From contig OX235277.1 of the NCBI GenBank assembly GCA_944472155.2, positions 26,112,804 through 26,176,803 of the forward strand: a stretch of DNA of 64,000 nucleotides. The letters are read 5' to 3'. This DNA is from Trichobilharzia szidati (taxonomy: Eukaryota > Platyhelminthes > Trematoda > Strigeidida > Schistosomatidae). The notes beneath the pieces are model-generated. The model did no database searches. It saw only the letters and a program-made list of their open reading frames with translations, and had not been told where the DNA came from. Positions 20,581-29,925 of the stretch are shown piece by piece. The number at the start of each line of letters is the position of its first letter. The first letter of the stretch is position 1. The translations under genes and the position numbers were made by a program.

Positions 20581-20871
20581 AGGAACAGGCAAAGAAACAA
20601 AGTTAAGTTATCAGAATAAAATAAAATAAAAATCAAAAAATCAAAACATTGTTACCATGAGAGTAGAAGTGGTTGAGTAATCTTCTTTTGTATGCACAGC
20701 TCCGGTTTTTCCATGTGAATGGCCACAGCTTCAGCGATACAAAGGAGACGAAACCTTATTACCTTTGACATGTTGTTCTTGACTCGGTAGATTACTTTGA
20801 AGGAGGCGTTCGTTGAAATGGAATGATCAGTGCTGACCAAGTGTTCAATTATCGCACTCCTTATTGCACCA

Positions 20872-22242
20872 CTATTGCCTTTTCGCAACCATGCTGGATA
20901 GTGAGCGTTCTTGAATCCTCTTGGACAGGATGCGCGTCGAACGACCGCTGGCTCCACAGCAGCAGGTGAACTGATATATGCACATAGAAGTGGTCAGATG
21001 CGGTATCTTGTCCTTGAGGCTTCTGCAGATCAGTAGATGACTGGAGAACACTATTCTTAGCGTTGCTGCAAAGAATGTTCTTCTCACAGATGATGTGATC
21101 CTTCTCTTCAGAATGTCACTTGCTAAATCTCCCTTGAAATCCAAGTTCATGTAGAGTTTCTTTTTAGGCGCAAATGAAGTTTCATTTCTCCAAATTCTTG
21201 GTTTGATATTTTTGTCAATGAATCTTGATACGTATCCATTTTGAACGAAGATTGCTCTTAGAATATCTAACTGTGTTTCTAGAACATCAAAACTACAGAT
21301 GCGTAGGATGCGGGTGGCAAGTGATTGAATTAAATTCCGCTTTTGTTGAATGGGTACCCAGCTATAGAAGCTTGCTAGTTGACCATTCCACGTAGGTTTT
21401 CTATGGATTGATCTTCTTAGGCTCCCATCAGCTCTTCTTGTCAGTTCCACATCAAGAAACGGAATTTTTGACTCGTTTTCCATTTCAAGAGTGAATTTTA
21501 TTGCTGGATGGCAATTGTTAAATGTCTTCAGCAGTAGATTGGGGTCGTTGTTGTTGTCACAAATAATGAAAATGTCATCCACGTATCTTTTATACAGTTG
21601 CAAATTGTTGATACTTGACTTTAGTGAACCTCTCTCGAGGCTTGCCACGAAGCAGTCTGATAGTAGTGGACCCAACGGAGATCCCATTGCAATACCATCC
21701 TTTTGTCTGTAGATGGTGTCGTTGAATGTGAACTGGACGTTCAGAGTGCATCTCAATAATAATTCTTTCAAGTATGTTGTCGGTATTCCAATATCGAGGT
21801 GGTTGTCATCTATATATCTGCATATGAAGCAGACCGTTTCTGTGAGTGGGACATTGGTGAAGAGTGACTCGATGTCGAAGGATAGCATAATTTGGTTAGA
21901 TACATTCGTGTCTTGTATGCACTCGATGAACTGGAAGGTGTCACGGAGTGAGTGCGTACATAATTGCTTCCTTACAGGTTCCAGAATATCTGCTAGCCAT
22001 TGTGCAATAGAGTGGTAAGGGGAACCTGACATATCCAGAATTGGGCGAAGTGGGAGACCAGCCTTGTGTACCTTTGGTAGACCATAAAGTCTTGGTATTA
22101 CTGAACCTGTTGGCCGGATCTGGTCGTAAATATCCCCACTAATTAGTTGACTGGCCTTCATTCTCTTCAAGACGTCTGTGAGCTGCTTCTCAATCTGTTC
22201 CGTCTTGTTTCTTTCATTGGAGGCTTGGGAAAATTTGTTCAT
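20872..22242 (-). pseudogene. PLE-A reverse transcriptase, RT intact and nuclease damaged
   Basis: This is a 456-residue open frame, the longest in the window. RT landmarks are GLPKVHKAGLPLRPI (54-68), LSFDIESLFTNVPL (120-133, catalytic D123), DGIAMGSPLGP (182-192) and YVDDIF (220-225). The thumb ends near residue 350 and is followed by PKKKLYMNLDFKGDLASDIL and the nuclease entry CIYQFTCCCG (421-430). The YIG part is lost: the 40.4-kb copy reads GARYIGR, this one GASGR, from a 6-bp in-frame deletion. A 4-bp insertion shortly after shifts the frame, and the true C-terminus continues in another frame at 20,957-20,652 (HYPAWLRKGN ... LLLSW). The N-terminus is missing, since full PLE proteins are several hundred residues longer. 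Confidence 0.85.
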
Positions 22243-22535
22243 TATTCATTGAACTAACAATAATTATCTCACTATTGACTAGACACTAACTAGTGTCATA
22301 TATCTAGTCCTTTGTTTACTGCAGACTGATTCCTTTCAGTCAAGTTTGCAATGTGGTACCCAAGAGTGCCAACAAACATGAAACCTAGGTCCATCCAATA
22401 ACAATAATAACAATTATTGTTATTAGATGAACTGAGTGAAAGGAATCAGTCTACAGTAAACAAAGGACTAGATATATGACACTAGTTAGTGTCTAGTCGA
22501 TAGTGAGATGATTATTGTTAGTTCAATGAATAATT
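22241..22535. mobile_element. Foldback element 1 with hammerhead remnant in the loop
   Basis: Arms at 22,241-22,341 and 22,430-22,535 are inverted repeats of about 100 bp with few mismatches. They share the words actagttagtgtctagt and gactagatatatgac. The ~88-bp loop holds a hammerhead remnant (about 22,360-22,395): gagtgccaac ... gaaacctaggtcc, the 3' half of the SINE-2 ribozyme without an intact CUGAUGA box. The arms are homologous to those at 26,228/26,539 and 42,069/42,345. Confidence 0.8.
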
Positions 22536-22554
22536 ATTATTTCGGGATTGATAA

Positions 22555-22830
22555 CAAACTGATCACAGTCACAGTGTCAGTCAAGAGCATCAGAGAGTGC
22601 TGGACATCTATTTCAGTAGTACATATCAATCATCCCAAAGCTAGGAATTGAGCTTAGGACTTACAGGGTATAGGATGAACTTGTTGACCAACCAGACACT
22701 GGAATTGAATCCAATGACCCATGAATTCGTACTGTCCGGTACTCCCAGCTGGTTTTTCAACTGTTCTCTAACCGATGTCAGCTCATGATGAAATCTTGTA
22801 ACCAATCAATCAAATCCCTACAAACCAATA
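22555..22830 (-). mobile_element. SINE-1 fragments, inverted then direct
   Basis: From 22,555 to about 22,735 lies a minus-strand SINE-1 whose tail mirrors 19,922-19,982. The tRNA-like part is strongly decayed. From about 22,733 to 22,830 a plus-strand SINE-1 tail follows (ggtactccc, ttctctaaccgatgtcagct, aatcaaatccctacaaacca), ending in atttgaaaag. Confidence 0.65.
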
Positions 22831-23900
22831 TTTGAAAAGACGTTTTACTTTTAATAAGCATAAAGATGTAATGGTAAATGGAATATCAAATATAATTAAA
22901 GTAATTTCCCCCAACAGATCGAATTTCATTAAAGCCTTGATTGATGGCCAAGTTAAGGGGGAAGTGTCTGAACCAACTTCTTCTTTTGGAAACACAAGTT
23001 GGGCTTCTTAATATACATTCCAACAACCAGCCTCAGCAATCTGTAGTAGGTGAACTCTTCAGGTAAAATTAAGCTTAGTTGGTAGACGGTAGATGACTTT
23101 GAAAGTCGTCTTTTTTACATCAATCTTGTGTTCTGTATCCACAAGAAGAGACAAAATAAAAATACGAATGAATTTTCTTTGTCCCTTACTTAACCACTGT
23201 GTAGGATGGTGTTCGGAAATCCAACGATAAACATGCCTAATTGTACTGCCTCTCCACAGAAGCAGTCAAATTGGTAGATACACAAATTAGAGGCGAAATT
23301 AGGCAGTTTATCTTTAACTCCTGAATGCAAAATAGTGGTGGTTTTGAAGAGACATCAGAATTCAGCAGCACTGAATGACCTTTTTACCGCCGTATTCCCA
23401 TAGGCGTTGTGCTAATATCTCTCTGATGTTATCCCCGAGTGACTGAAATTGTAAGAATAAGGCCTTTTTGGGAACTGTTGATACCTTGGTCTGCATTGAT
23501 TCTTGAATCATATTCTTATCGATGAACTTTTCTGGATAACGGTTTTCACTCAGCAACCGTTTAAGTTCCTCATCAAGACATTCATCATATTAGATTACTG
23601 TTACTCTTTAGACACCAATCACTTTATCAGGTTGCGTTTGTATTTTAAAGGTACGAAACTGAAGAAAACTGAGTATATAGGTAGTCAGTTGATGTTGGTT
23701 TTCCACATACACTTCTCCTTAACGTACCGTCCTCTTTTCTAGTCATAAGGACATCCAGGGTTGAAACAATGGAGTCTCTTTCTTTCTCGATGTTAGAATT
23801 TATTGCAGGATGAACATCATTAAATTTAAAAACATGAATTTTGTGAATGACGATTATTCTAGAATATTCTGGATGTGTATAGAAACACATATATGTATAT
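22831..23900 (-). pseudogene. PLE-F Penelope-like element, late RT to 3' end
   Basis: Minus-strand codons run in order: KFNDVHPAINSNIEKE and STLDVLMTRKEDGTLRRSVC with GKPTSTD (frame at 23,645-23,890), LLSENRYPEKFIDKN ... VSTVPKKALFLQFQSLGDNI (23,556-23,362), then STIRHVYRWISEHHPTQWLS (about 23,255-23,195), equivalent to the nuclease YIGRTIRHVYRRISEHHPTW, then DTEHKIDVKKTTFKVIYRL and a C-terminal tail near 23,000. The YIG tyrosine and isoleucine are not readable (GSTIR). The palm with the YxDD box is absent. The left end abuts SINE-1 at 22,830. Confidence 0.75.
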
Positions 23901-23904
23901 TCTC

Positions 23905-24350
23905 TAGAGTTTGGTTTGTACGGATTAGATCTGTTTGTACGAGTTTGACAATGGATTGATATCAGTTAGAAAACCATTGAAAACCAGCATTCGAATACTC
24001 GAGAGCTGTTTCATCCCAGTTTTTGGGAGTCATCGGTAGTACGCAACCACCGCCAGAGTTCGAACCCAGGGCCTTCCAGTTACATGGCAAGCTCATATAC
24101 CATTCAGCTACTGGGACCCGATTCAATGGCCAGTCCATGAATTCAAATTCCTACCAATTCGTGATTTAGCGCCACTGGCACCAACCAATGTCGTCTGTGG
24201 TAACTCTATTCTCAAACTTGACTGGTTGGACCTCACTTGTCACGATTTCTCACTAAGACTCCAGGAAACTCTGTCCTGTAGCAAATCAATGGTTTTCAAT
24301 GGTTCGCTAACTGATATCAATCCGTGGTCAAACTCGTATATATATGTATA
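23905..24350 (-). mobile_element. SINE-1 copy with nearly intact hammerhead, plus a direct SINE-1 tail
   Basis: The minus strand has an A box (tagctgaatgg, near 24,100-24,110), a B box (gggttcgaactc near 24,058-24,069) and a hammerhead at about 24,046-23,991: CCGAUGA (one change, U4 to C), stem II tccca/tggga, GAAAC and a palindromic helix III, then CUC instead of GUC at the cleavage site. From about 24,285 to 24,350 a plus-strand SINE-1 tail follows (ggttttcaatggttcgctaa), making an inverted pair. Confidence 0.8.
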
Positions 24351-24354
24351 ATTA

Positions 24355-24460
24355 TTATAGTGCAAGAAGAGGAAACTATAGAAGTGAAGGTTCTTTGCTC
24401 AGTATTGTTTTTCAAAATGTCTGAATGAATATATTCCATATTATGAAATGATTATTTATT
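24355..24460 (+). mobile_element. PLE-F 3' terminus, fragment (+)
   Basis: It is the reverse of the sequence that ends PLE-F at 15,230 and 29,130 (tcttctcgataa / gagcaaagaata words; here agaagaggaaactatag and tctttgctcagta). No coding part remains. Confidence 0.55.
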
Positions 24461-24479
24461 GAAGACAGAGGTGATGAAG

Positions 24480-25195
24480 ATTCCTGGGTAACACCACCAA
24501 CAGCCACAACAACAACAGACAACAATCAGCATAAATGGAAGGAACCTGAAAGAAACAACCTCCTTTAACTACCTGGGAAGCATCGTTTCAAATACAGGCG
24601 GACGGAACTGATGAGGATATCAAAGCGAGGATCGCGAAAGCAAGACAAGCTTTCACTACTCTCAAGTCTATGTGGAGGTCAACAGCACTCAACATAAAAA
24701 ATAAGATCCGAATTTTCAACTCCAATGTGAAGTCAGTGCTACCATATACGGATCCGAGACTTGGCCAGCGCGTCATAAAGAGCACCTCTAACAAACTAAA
24801 AACTTTCATCAACAGATGTCTTCGCTCAATATTACTCAAGATCAGATGGCCGGCTAGAAAAGATCAGCAACAGGGATATTTGGGAGCGAACCAACCAGGA
24901 ACCAGTTGTGAAACAAATAGGCAGGAAGAAATGGAGGTGTATTGTGGCCATACTCTGAGGAAACCATCAAGTGACATCACTAGACAAGCCATTGCTCGAG
25001 TGGAACCCGAAAGGGAAGCGGCGAGTTGGTCGTCCAAGGGTGACTTGGAGGAGGTCATGTGAAGAGGAGGTGAAAACGTGTGGGCAGACATGGAGCCAGG
25101 TGAAGACTCTAGCAGAGAACCGAACGCAATGGAGACACACGACTGTAGCCTATGTTCCTCTAGGAATTAAAGGAAACAATAATAATAATAATTTA
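24480..25195 (+). mobile_element. RTE-1 3' end, best preserved C-terminal domain
   Basis: The order is an N/T/Q-rich linker (24,500), GRNLKETTSFNYLGSI (24,534-24,583), TDEDIKARIAKARQAFTTL (24,610-24,665), SLWRSTALNIKNKIRIFNSN (24,664-24,725), the frame 24,670-25,062 to HTLRKPSSDITRQAIA, then in a second frame (24,971-25,300) WNPKGKRRVGRPRVTWRRSC and CGQTWSQVKTLAENRTQWRH. It ends at an (AAT)n tail at 25,178-25,195. The C-terminal zinc-knuckle-like block of RTE proteins follows the RT domain. A frameshift near 25,010 and the missing RT domain make it a dead 5'-truncated copy. Confidence 0.85.
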
Positions 25196-26035
25196 TTGAA
25201 TACCTGGCTTGTAATGCAACTAAAAGCCAAGTATTTGTATGCTTTTGACACCTTATATCAGCGTGTGTGTTCGCGTGTGTGTGTGTGTGTCTGTGGATAG
25301 TTTTCCCACAGAGACTTGAACTCGTTACACAACACATAAAAAATATCCCAATTATACAATCAGATACGAACAGGTACGTTACTTACACCAGTGTACATAC
25401 ACACGCATACACATATATATTGATAAACAAACGCATACGTTTCAATCCCATCAAGTTATTATCCGTCCTCCACCTTACCACCTTCTACTCCTCCCGACCC
25501 CCCCCTCACACACACACACACTAACGAGTATCATCAAGCAAAATGAATAGATTTCATATTTATCTGACCTATAAACGAGTTTACTTTATCATACTCCACC
25601 TTTACATCTTTTAATCATTGAAGCTTTAATACAAATGCATGTCTTCTTGTATTAGTAATATTAGTAATAATAATAATAGTTTGAAAGGTGTAAAAGAAAG
25701 TGCCTTTGTTTAAATTTCACCTCATTTTCATGGTATATTTAGCATCGAGATTGATTGAATTTATGTAGTGATAAAGGGAGACTCAAGGTCAGTATGTGTG
25801 TGTGAGTGTTTAAAACCTCCTGGAGGTTATATAATAATAATATTAATAATATTAACAATAATCACTCAGGTCGTTTGATTAATATTTATCGTTTCCTTTT
25901 CACATAATTTATTTACAGAATTTTATTTTTAATCATAACAACTGTTATCACACAAAGGAAAAAAGCAGTATAACTGTAACGAGGTTATCATGTTTAGAAA
26001 TTGATTACAAACGCCCCCTAGGATATTTCACAAAA
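25196..26035. other. No gene; microsatellites
   Basis: A (GT)n run lies at about 25,262-25,292, a short (CA)n at 25,508-25,522 and AAT-rich runs at 25,660-25,680 and 25,830-25,860. Nothing else is recognisable. Apparent frames here (CVCVC, HTHTH) are translations of the repeats. Confidence 0.6.
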
Positions 26036-26227
26036 CCGATGATTGAACAAAGAATATTCTTGCCGATAACTTCCACCCTCATCAGCTTCTACAGTTATCT
26101 ATCCAGCCATAATAATAATGAAAGAATTAGGGTTATTATAACAACATTAATGCTCGGACCTAGGTTTCGTGCTATTCGGGTTGGCTCGCGATTGACATCC
26201 TGTAGGACTGTAGTGGATACTTTTCAA
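26036..26227 (-). mobile_element. PLE-F terminus followed by SINE-2 fragment
   Basis: 26,036-26,100 matches the PLE-F end (attgaacaaagaatattctt ... gataacttcc). 26,155-26,185 is the minus-strand SINE-2 ribozyme 3' half (cacgaaacctaggtcc). 26,190-26,227 matches the outer flank of the foldback element at 42,395-42,430 (tcgcgattgacatcctgtag). Confidence 0.6.
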
Positions 26228-26607
26228 TGGGCAATAGTCAGTAACTAGTGTGATGTGTCTATCTAGTCCTTTGTTTGGTGCAGACTAAATTCCGTCAGTC
26301 AGTGGTAACGTCTCTCTCTGACTGCAAGTAGCATTCGGTGATGCGGGTTCGAACCTCAGAAGGGACATGAGCTCCTTCATGGTTGCACATACGCCTTACT
26401 AACAGATGAGTGCCAATTAGTACGAAACCCAGGTCTAGTCAGGGCTTCCTGCCGATTGTCTTCAACCATCAAACATCATCAAATCAATGTGTGCACCGTG
26501 ATGGCGAACTACCTAGAGTGGTGGCCACATTGCAAACGTGACTGACGGAATTCAGTTTGCACCAAACAAACGACTGGACACATCACACTAGTTACTAGTG
26601 TCCAATC
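26228..26607. mobile_element. Foldback element 2 with tRNA-like promoter and hammerhead
   Basis: Inverted arms of about 70 bp (26,228-26,301 and 26,539-26,607) share tgactgacggaatt, the tgcaccaaacaaa word and acatcacactagttact. The loop carries, on the plus strand, an A-box-like cagtggtaacg (about 26,300), a B box (gggttcgaacctc, about 26,344-26,356) and a hammerhead at about 26,395-26,445: CAGAUGA (U4 to A), stem II GUGC/GUAC with a 6-nt loop, GAAAC, short helix III and GUC. The A box overlaps the inner edge of the left arm. No protein is encoded. Compare elements at 22,241 and 42,069. Confidence 0.8.
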
Positions 26608-27310
26608 AAAACATTAATACTCTTTAAATAACATCGAATCAATCTGTACACAGAGCACCGGTTGCTTCAGAGGAATAGTATTGGAAAAGTAGATAGATAG
26701 GATAACATACACATTTTCACAGCTTTGTTCCTCTCCAGTACAAAAGGAATTTAATGAGGAACCTCAGCTACAGGGTCAGAGCTATGTGCTCAGAAGACGT
26801 AATTGAAGATGTGTAACAGCAGAAGGCAAGACACGGAAGCCAAGGTGTATTTTCCAGTGATCAAACGGCTGTATATATCTCTGCAGTTTATATTCTTTAA
26901 CCAATCACTGAGCATGCGATTTCGGTTTAAATTAAACCACATGAAAAAGAATGTTCAAATGCAGTATTGAACTGAGAGTGTGGTGAGAGCTGTCTACTAG
27001 CCAAATTGGTAGACAGTCATTTACGTCAATATTTACGTTCCCAAGATTTGTCGTGAGAAAATGTGAACAAAGATTGACTTTGCGTAGGCGGATGCAGTTA
27101 ACATATAGAGGATTTGACATTCAAGAAACAATCACAAATAGATGGAAGATTAACTTTACGTGAGAAACAGCCAATCGGAAGACTGTGTTTGTTTGCTTAA
27201 CTATCCATAGTAATGTACATAAAAATATATAAATATGCGTTGATTTCCTTAATAAATGATCTGTTGCCTGACTCTTGCCTTCTGTCGTCACAAGAGAATA
27301 TGTGAAAATC
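26608..27310. other. No recognisable feature
   Basis: Two small minus-strand frames (26,932-27,312) show no family signature. No repeat match seen. Confidence 0.4.
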
Positions 27311-27314
27311 ATTT

Positions 27315-27712
27315 CCCGTTGGAACCCATTGTATGTATCACACCACCACAGATGAACTTAGCATTGTATATGACAATGCGACTGAAAATAGCTACCCAGA
27401 CAAATGCATCAAGAAACACGTAACCAAGATAGCAGAAAAGGACTATTCTTTATCTGTAAATAAGGTGCCTTTACATATACAGCTGCAGTTCAAGGATGGT
27501 GTACCGAGTGAAATAACTACTAACAGGTTGAGAAGATCTATTCAAAGGTCTTTTAATGCTGGTAAACCACAATTCATATTTTCTGCACGATCAGTTTTGA
27601 TTTCACAATTGAAAGATAAATTATTTAGACTAGCAACCTCTGATTGTATATATCAATCCAATAAACTGCTTCTGTGGAGCGAGTTATATTGGCCATTGCT
27701 CTAGAAACATGA
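27315..27712 (+). pseudogene. PLE-G Penelope-like element, linker to nuclease entry
   Basis: The frame 27,333-27,704 reads NSYPDKCIKKHVTKIAEK, NKVPLHIQLQFKDGVPSEIT, NRLRRSIQRSFNAGKPQFIF, RSVLISQLKDKLFRLATSDC and IYQ. This is the PLE segment between the RT thumb and the nuclease and lines up with PLE-A residues 334-423. Then CGASYIGH-like codons appear (read here as LLWSELYWPLL after a frame change) before the sequence switches to an opposing PLE-A fragment. The segment is unusually clean, without stops for 370 bp. Its RT palm is missing. Confidence 0.75.
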
Positions 27713-28040
27713 TTTTTCGTGTTCACATAGAATTGGCTAGATGCGAGGTCTTGTCCTGCAGGCTTCTGCAAACAAACAGACCATCGGAAAACGCTACTCT
27801 TCTTGTTGCTGCGAAGAATGTACTTCTCAAAGGTGCTAAAATTCTTCTTTTGAGGATGTTGGAGGCTAAGTCTCCCTTGAAATCCAGGTCCATGTGAAGT
27901 TTACTGTTTGGAACAAGTAATGTTCCATTCCTCGGAACTTTCTGTCTGATGAATCTTGTTGGGTATCCATATTGATTGAAGGTTTCTTTCAGAAGATCTA
28001 GTTGTGCTTCCCGAGTGTCTGGAAGCCTAAGTTAAGTTTT
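27709..28040 (-). pseudogene. PLE-A-like fragment (-), joined tail to tail to PLE-G
   Basis: On the minus strand it reads LETFNQYGYPTRFIRQ near 27,990-27,940, PRNGTLLVPNSKLHMDLDFK near 27,935-27,880, GDLASNILKRRI (27,880-27,845), LRSTFFAATRRVAFSDGLFV (27,830-27,775) and RSLQDKTSHLANSM (27,765-27,720). It closely parallels PLE-A residues 328-420 but is a different lineage. It stops exactly where the nuclease entry should start. Confidence 0.7.
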
Positions 28041-28690
28041 TCCAGTTTTTTTTTTCAGTTGAAAAAGCGAGATTTAAGCATACAAAAGAAAATCACTCAA
28101 CCACTTCTATTACTTCTAATATCATGGCAACAACCGTGTTGATTTCTACTCACTTGACTTTTGTGTGCCTGTTTTCCTAACTCCTTATATAGATTAGGCT
28201 TCCTAAGATAGATCCCAACATCCAGTCCCAGCAATATGTAATAGCCGAACTCATAAGGTAAAGTTGAGATTAGCTGGTACACAGTAAGTGACTTTGGAAG
28301 CCGCCTGGTTTTCATCAATCTTGTGTTCTATATCCACTAGATGAGATAGAATAGAGCAGTGAATGGATTTTGTTTATCCCTTACTTAACCAGTACGTGGG
28401 ATGATGTTCGGAAATCCGACGATGAACTCGCCTAATTGTACCGCCTAAGCCACTAACTGGCTCCAGAGGAGCAGTCCACTTGATAGATGCACATAGAAGA
28501 GGTGAGATTAGCCAGTTTGTCTTTAACTCCGGAATGCAAAGCAGGGATGGTTTTGAAGAGACAGCACACTTCATCAGCATTGAATGCTCTTTTTACCTCT
28601 GTATTCCTTAGGCGTTGTGTTAATATCGCACTAATATTATCATCTAGGAACTGAAGTTGTAAGAAAAAGGCTTTTTTCGCATAGAACCCT
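28041..28690 (-). pseudogene. PLE-F fragment, linker to C-terminus
   Basis: Minus-strand codons from 28,690 downwards: FLQLQFLDDNISAILTQRLR, RVKRAFNADEVCCLFKTIPA, CIPELKTNWLISPLLCASIK, a nuclease region GGTIRRVHRRISEHHPTYWL (about 28,455-28,390) and DIEHKIDENQAASKV to a C-terminal LCWDLS-like end near 28,200. As in the 22.8-kb copy the YIG residues are lost (GLGGTIR for YIGRTIR). Confidence 0.7.
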
Positions 28691-29129
28691 ACTGCGTTGA
28701 TTGAATTTTATCTGACAATGGCGAATTGCAAAAGCTCATCACAGTTTCATTTGGAACCCAGAAATATACACATCACAATATATGACGCGCTTGACACGGT
28801 GTATAGCAATCAAGAAAGACCCCGAAACACCATATTACTCATAATGATTGATCTGCGCACTAGGAAACGCCTCACAAGCCAACCACCCAGTAGGAGTGAC
28901 GATTCAGACGATCGGAACAGGATGCAATCAGATATATCGCTGATGTGCCAGACCCCATTCTAATCAAAAAGCCTTCTCTTCAGTAAACATAACTGCGATG
29001 ACTACTCACTACTCACATCAATTAGTAATATATACCGTTGTGTTGTCCTCTCAAATAATCAGAATTGTTCAGTTTAATGAAATAATAACAAAAATATCCA
29101 TTCAGACATCTATGAAGCACAAAATAATT
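28691..29129. other. Unassigned sequence with an 88-codon frame
   Basis: A plus-strand frame at 28,697-28,963 begins MIEFYLTMANCKSSSQFHLE and is rich in Arg, Ser and Asp near its end. I recognise no domain, and see no splice sites or second copy. It lies between two PLE-F pieces and may be part of an insertion. Treat as non-coding unless matched elsewhere. Confidence 0.3.
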
Positions 29130-29640
29130 GAGCAAAGAATATTCTTCTCGATAAATTCCTCTTCTGGCTCCACAATCATGTATGCATCTTTATATACATA
29201 GACTATTCTAGAATAGTAGTCAATAACAATATTAGTGTTTTTTAAATAATGTCGATTTGTAAAGTAAGATCACAATGGAATTACAGTTCATTAAAGATGC
29301 TTAAATTATAATAATAACAAAAATATAGCAGCAAATAGAATATCAACTAAAATCTGTAAAATTCCACAAAAATTCAGGATCATTCAAACCTAGATGGCCA
29401 AGCGGGTAAGGATAATGTCTGAACTAACTTCTTTTGGATGCATAAATTAGGCTTATTAATATAGATCCCCACAGCCTCAGCAATATTTAGTAGTCGAACT
29501 CTTAAGGCAAAATTGAGATTCGTAGGTGTGCGGTAAATTACCCTGAAAGCATGGTTAACGTCAATCTTGTGCTCTGTATCCACAAGATGAGACAGAATAG
29601 CGCTATGTGAATAGATTTTGTTTGTCCTTCGCAGAAACCA
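29130..29640 (-). pseudogene. PLE-F 3' end
   Basis: Minus-strand frame 29,380-29,583: DTEHKIDVNHAFRVIYRTPT, NLNFALRVRLLNIAEAVGIY, INKPNLCIQKKLVQTL. This is the conserved PLE C-terminus (compare CIQKKITQPLLLSW in PLE-A). The untranslated end runs to 29,130 (gagcaaagaatattcttctc). Confidence 0.75.
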
Positions 29641-29925
29641 GACTATGTCATTTTATATATAGTCGACTGCAAGTAGCTCACCATTCTTTCTTTCCCGCTC
29701 AAATTATGGCTTAACTTTTACGCATTATAGATGCCGATCAGGAGTACTAGAAACTGGTCAGCATACACAAAGACTTACTAGATCTTAATCCCCATTAAAT
29801 TTATTAATTTCTATTAGTAGCAAATGGTTCTATCCTGTTTTTGACAGAAAAAATAAAAATTCATGAAGGCAAATATAATCTCTCCGTATTAGTCTGATCA
29901 GACTGACTGACTCACTGTAAAAAAA
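29641..29925. other. No recognisable feature
   Basis: Nothing supported before the CR1 truncation point. A short gactgactgactcactg run lies at 29,903-29,919. Confidence 0.35.

Larger units (their letters stand above)
19994..22250 (-). mobile_element. PLE-A Penelope-like element, longest copy
   Basis: This 5'-truncated copy comprises the protein region (22,242-20,652) and a long 3' untranslated region (20,650-19,998) ending in attaatgcctggatag. The 3' region contains a ~200-bp internal tandem duplication (20,140-20,580). The element is flanked by inverted SINE-1 pieces and, on its 5' side, abuts a foldback element that begins at 22,241. The other copies at 4,936-6,262 and 39,502-41,096 share the 3' end. 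Confidence 0.85.

Noticed and set aside
21491..22018. Plus-strand frames of 73 and 101 codons
   Set aside because: Antisense shadows of the PLE-A RT.
28697..28963. 88-codon gene
   Set aside because: No domain, splice site or conservation evidence; listed only as unassigned sequence.
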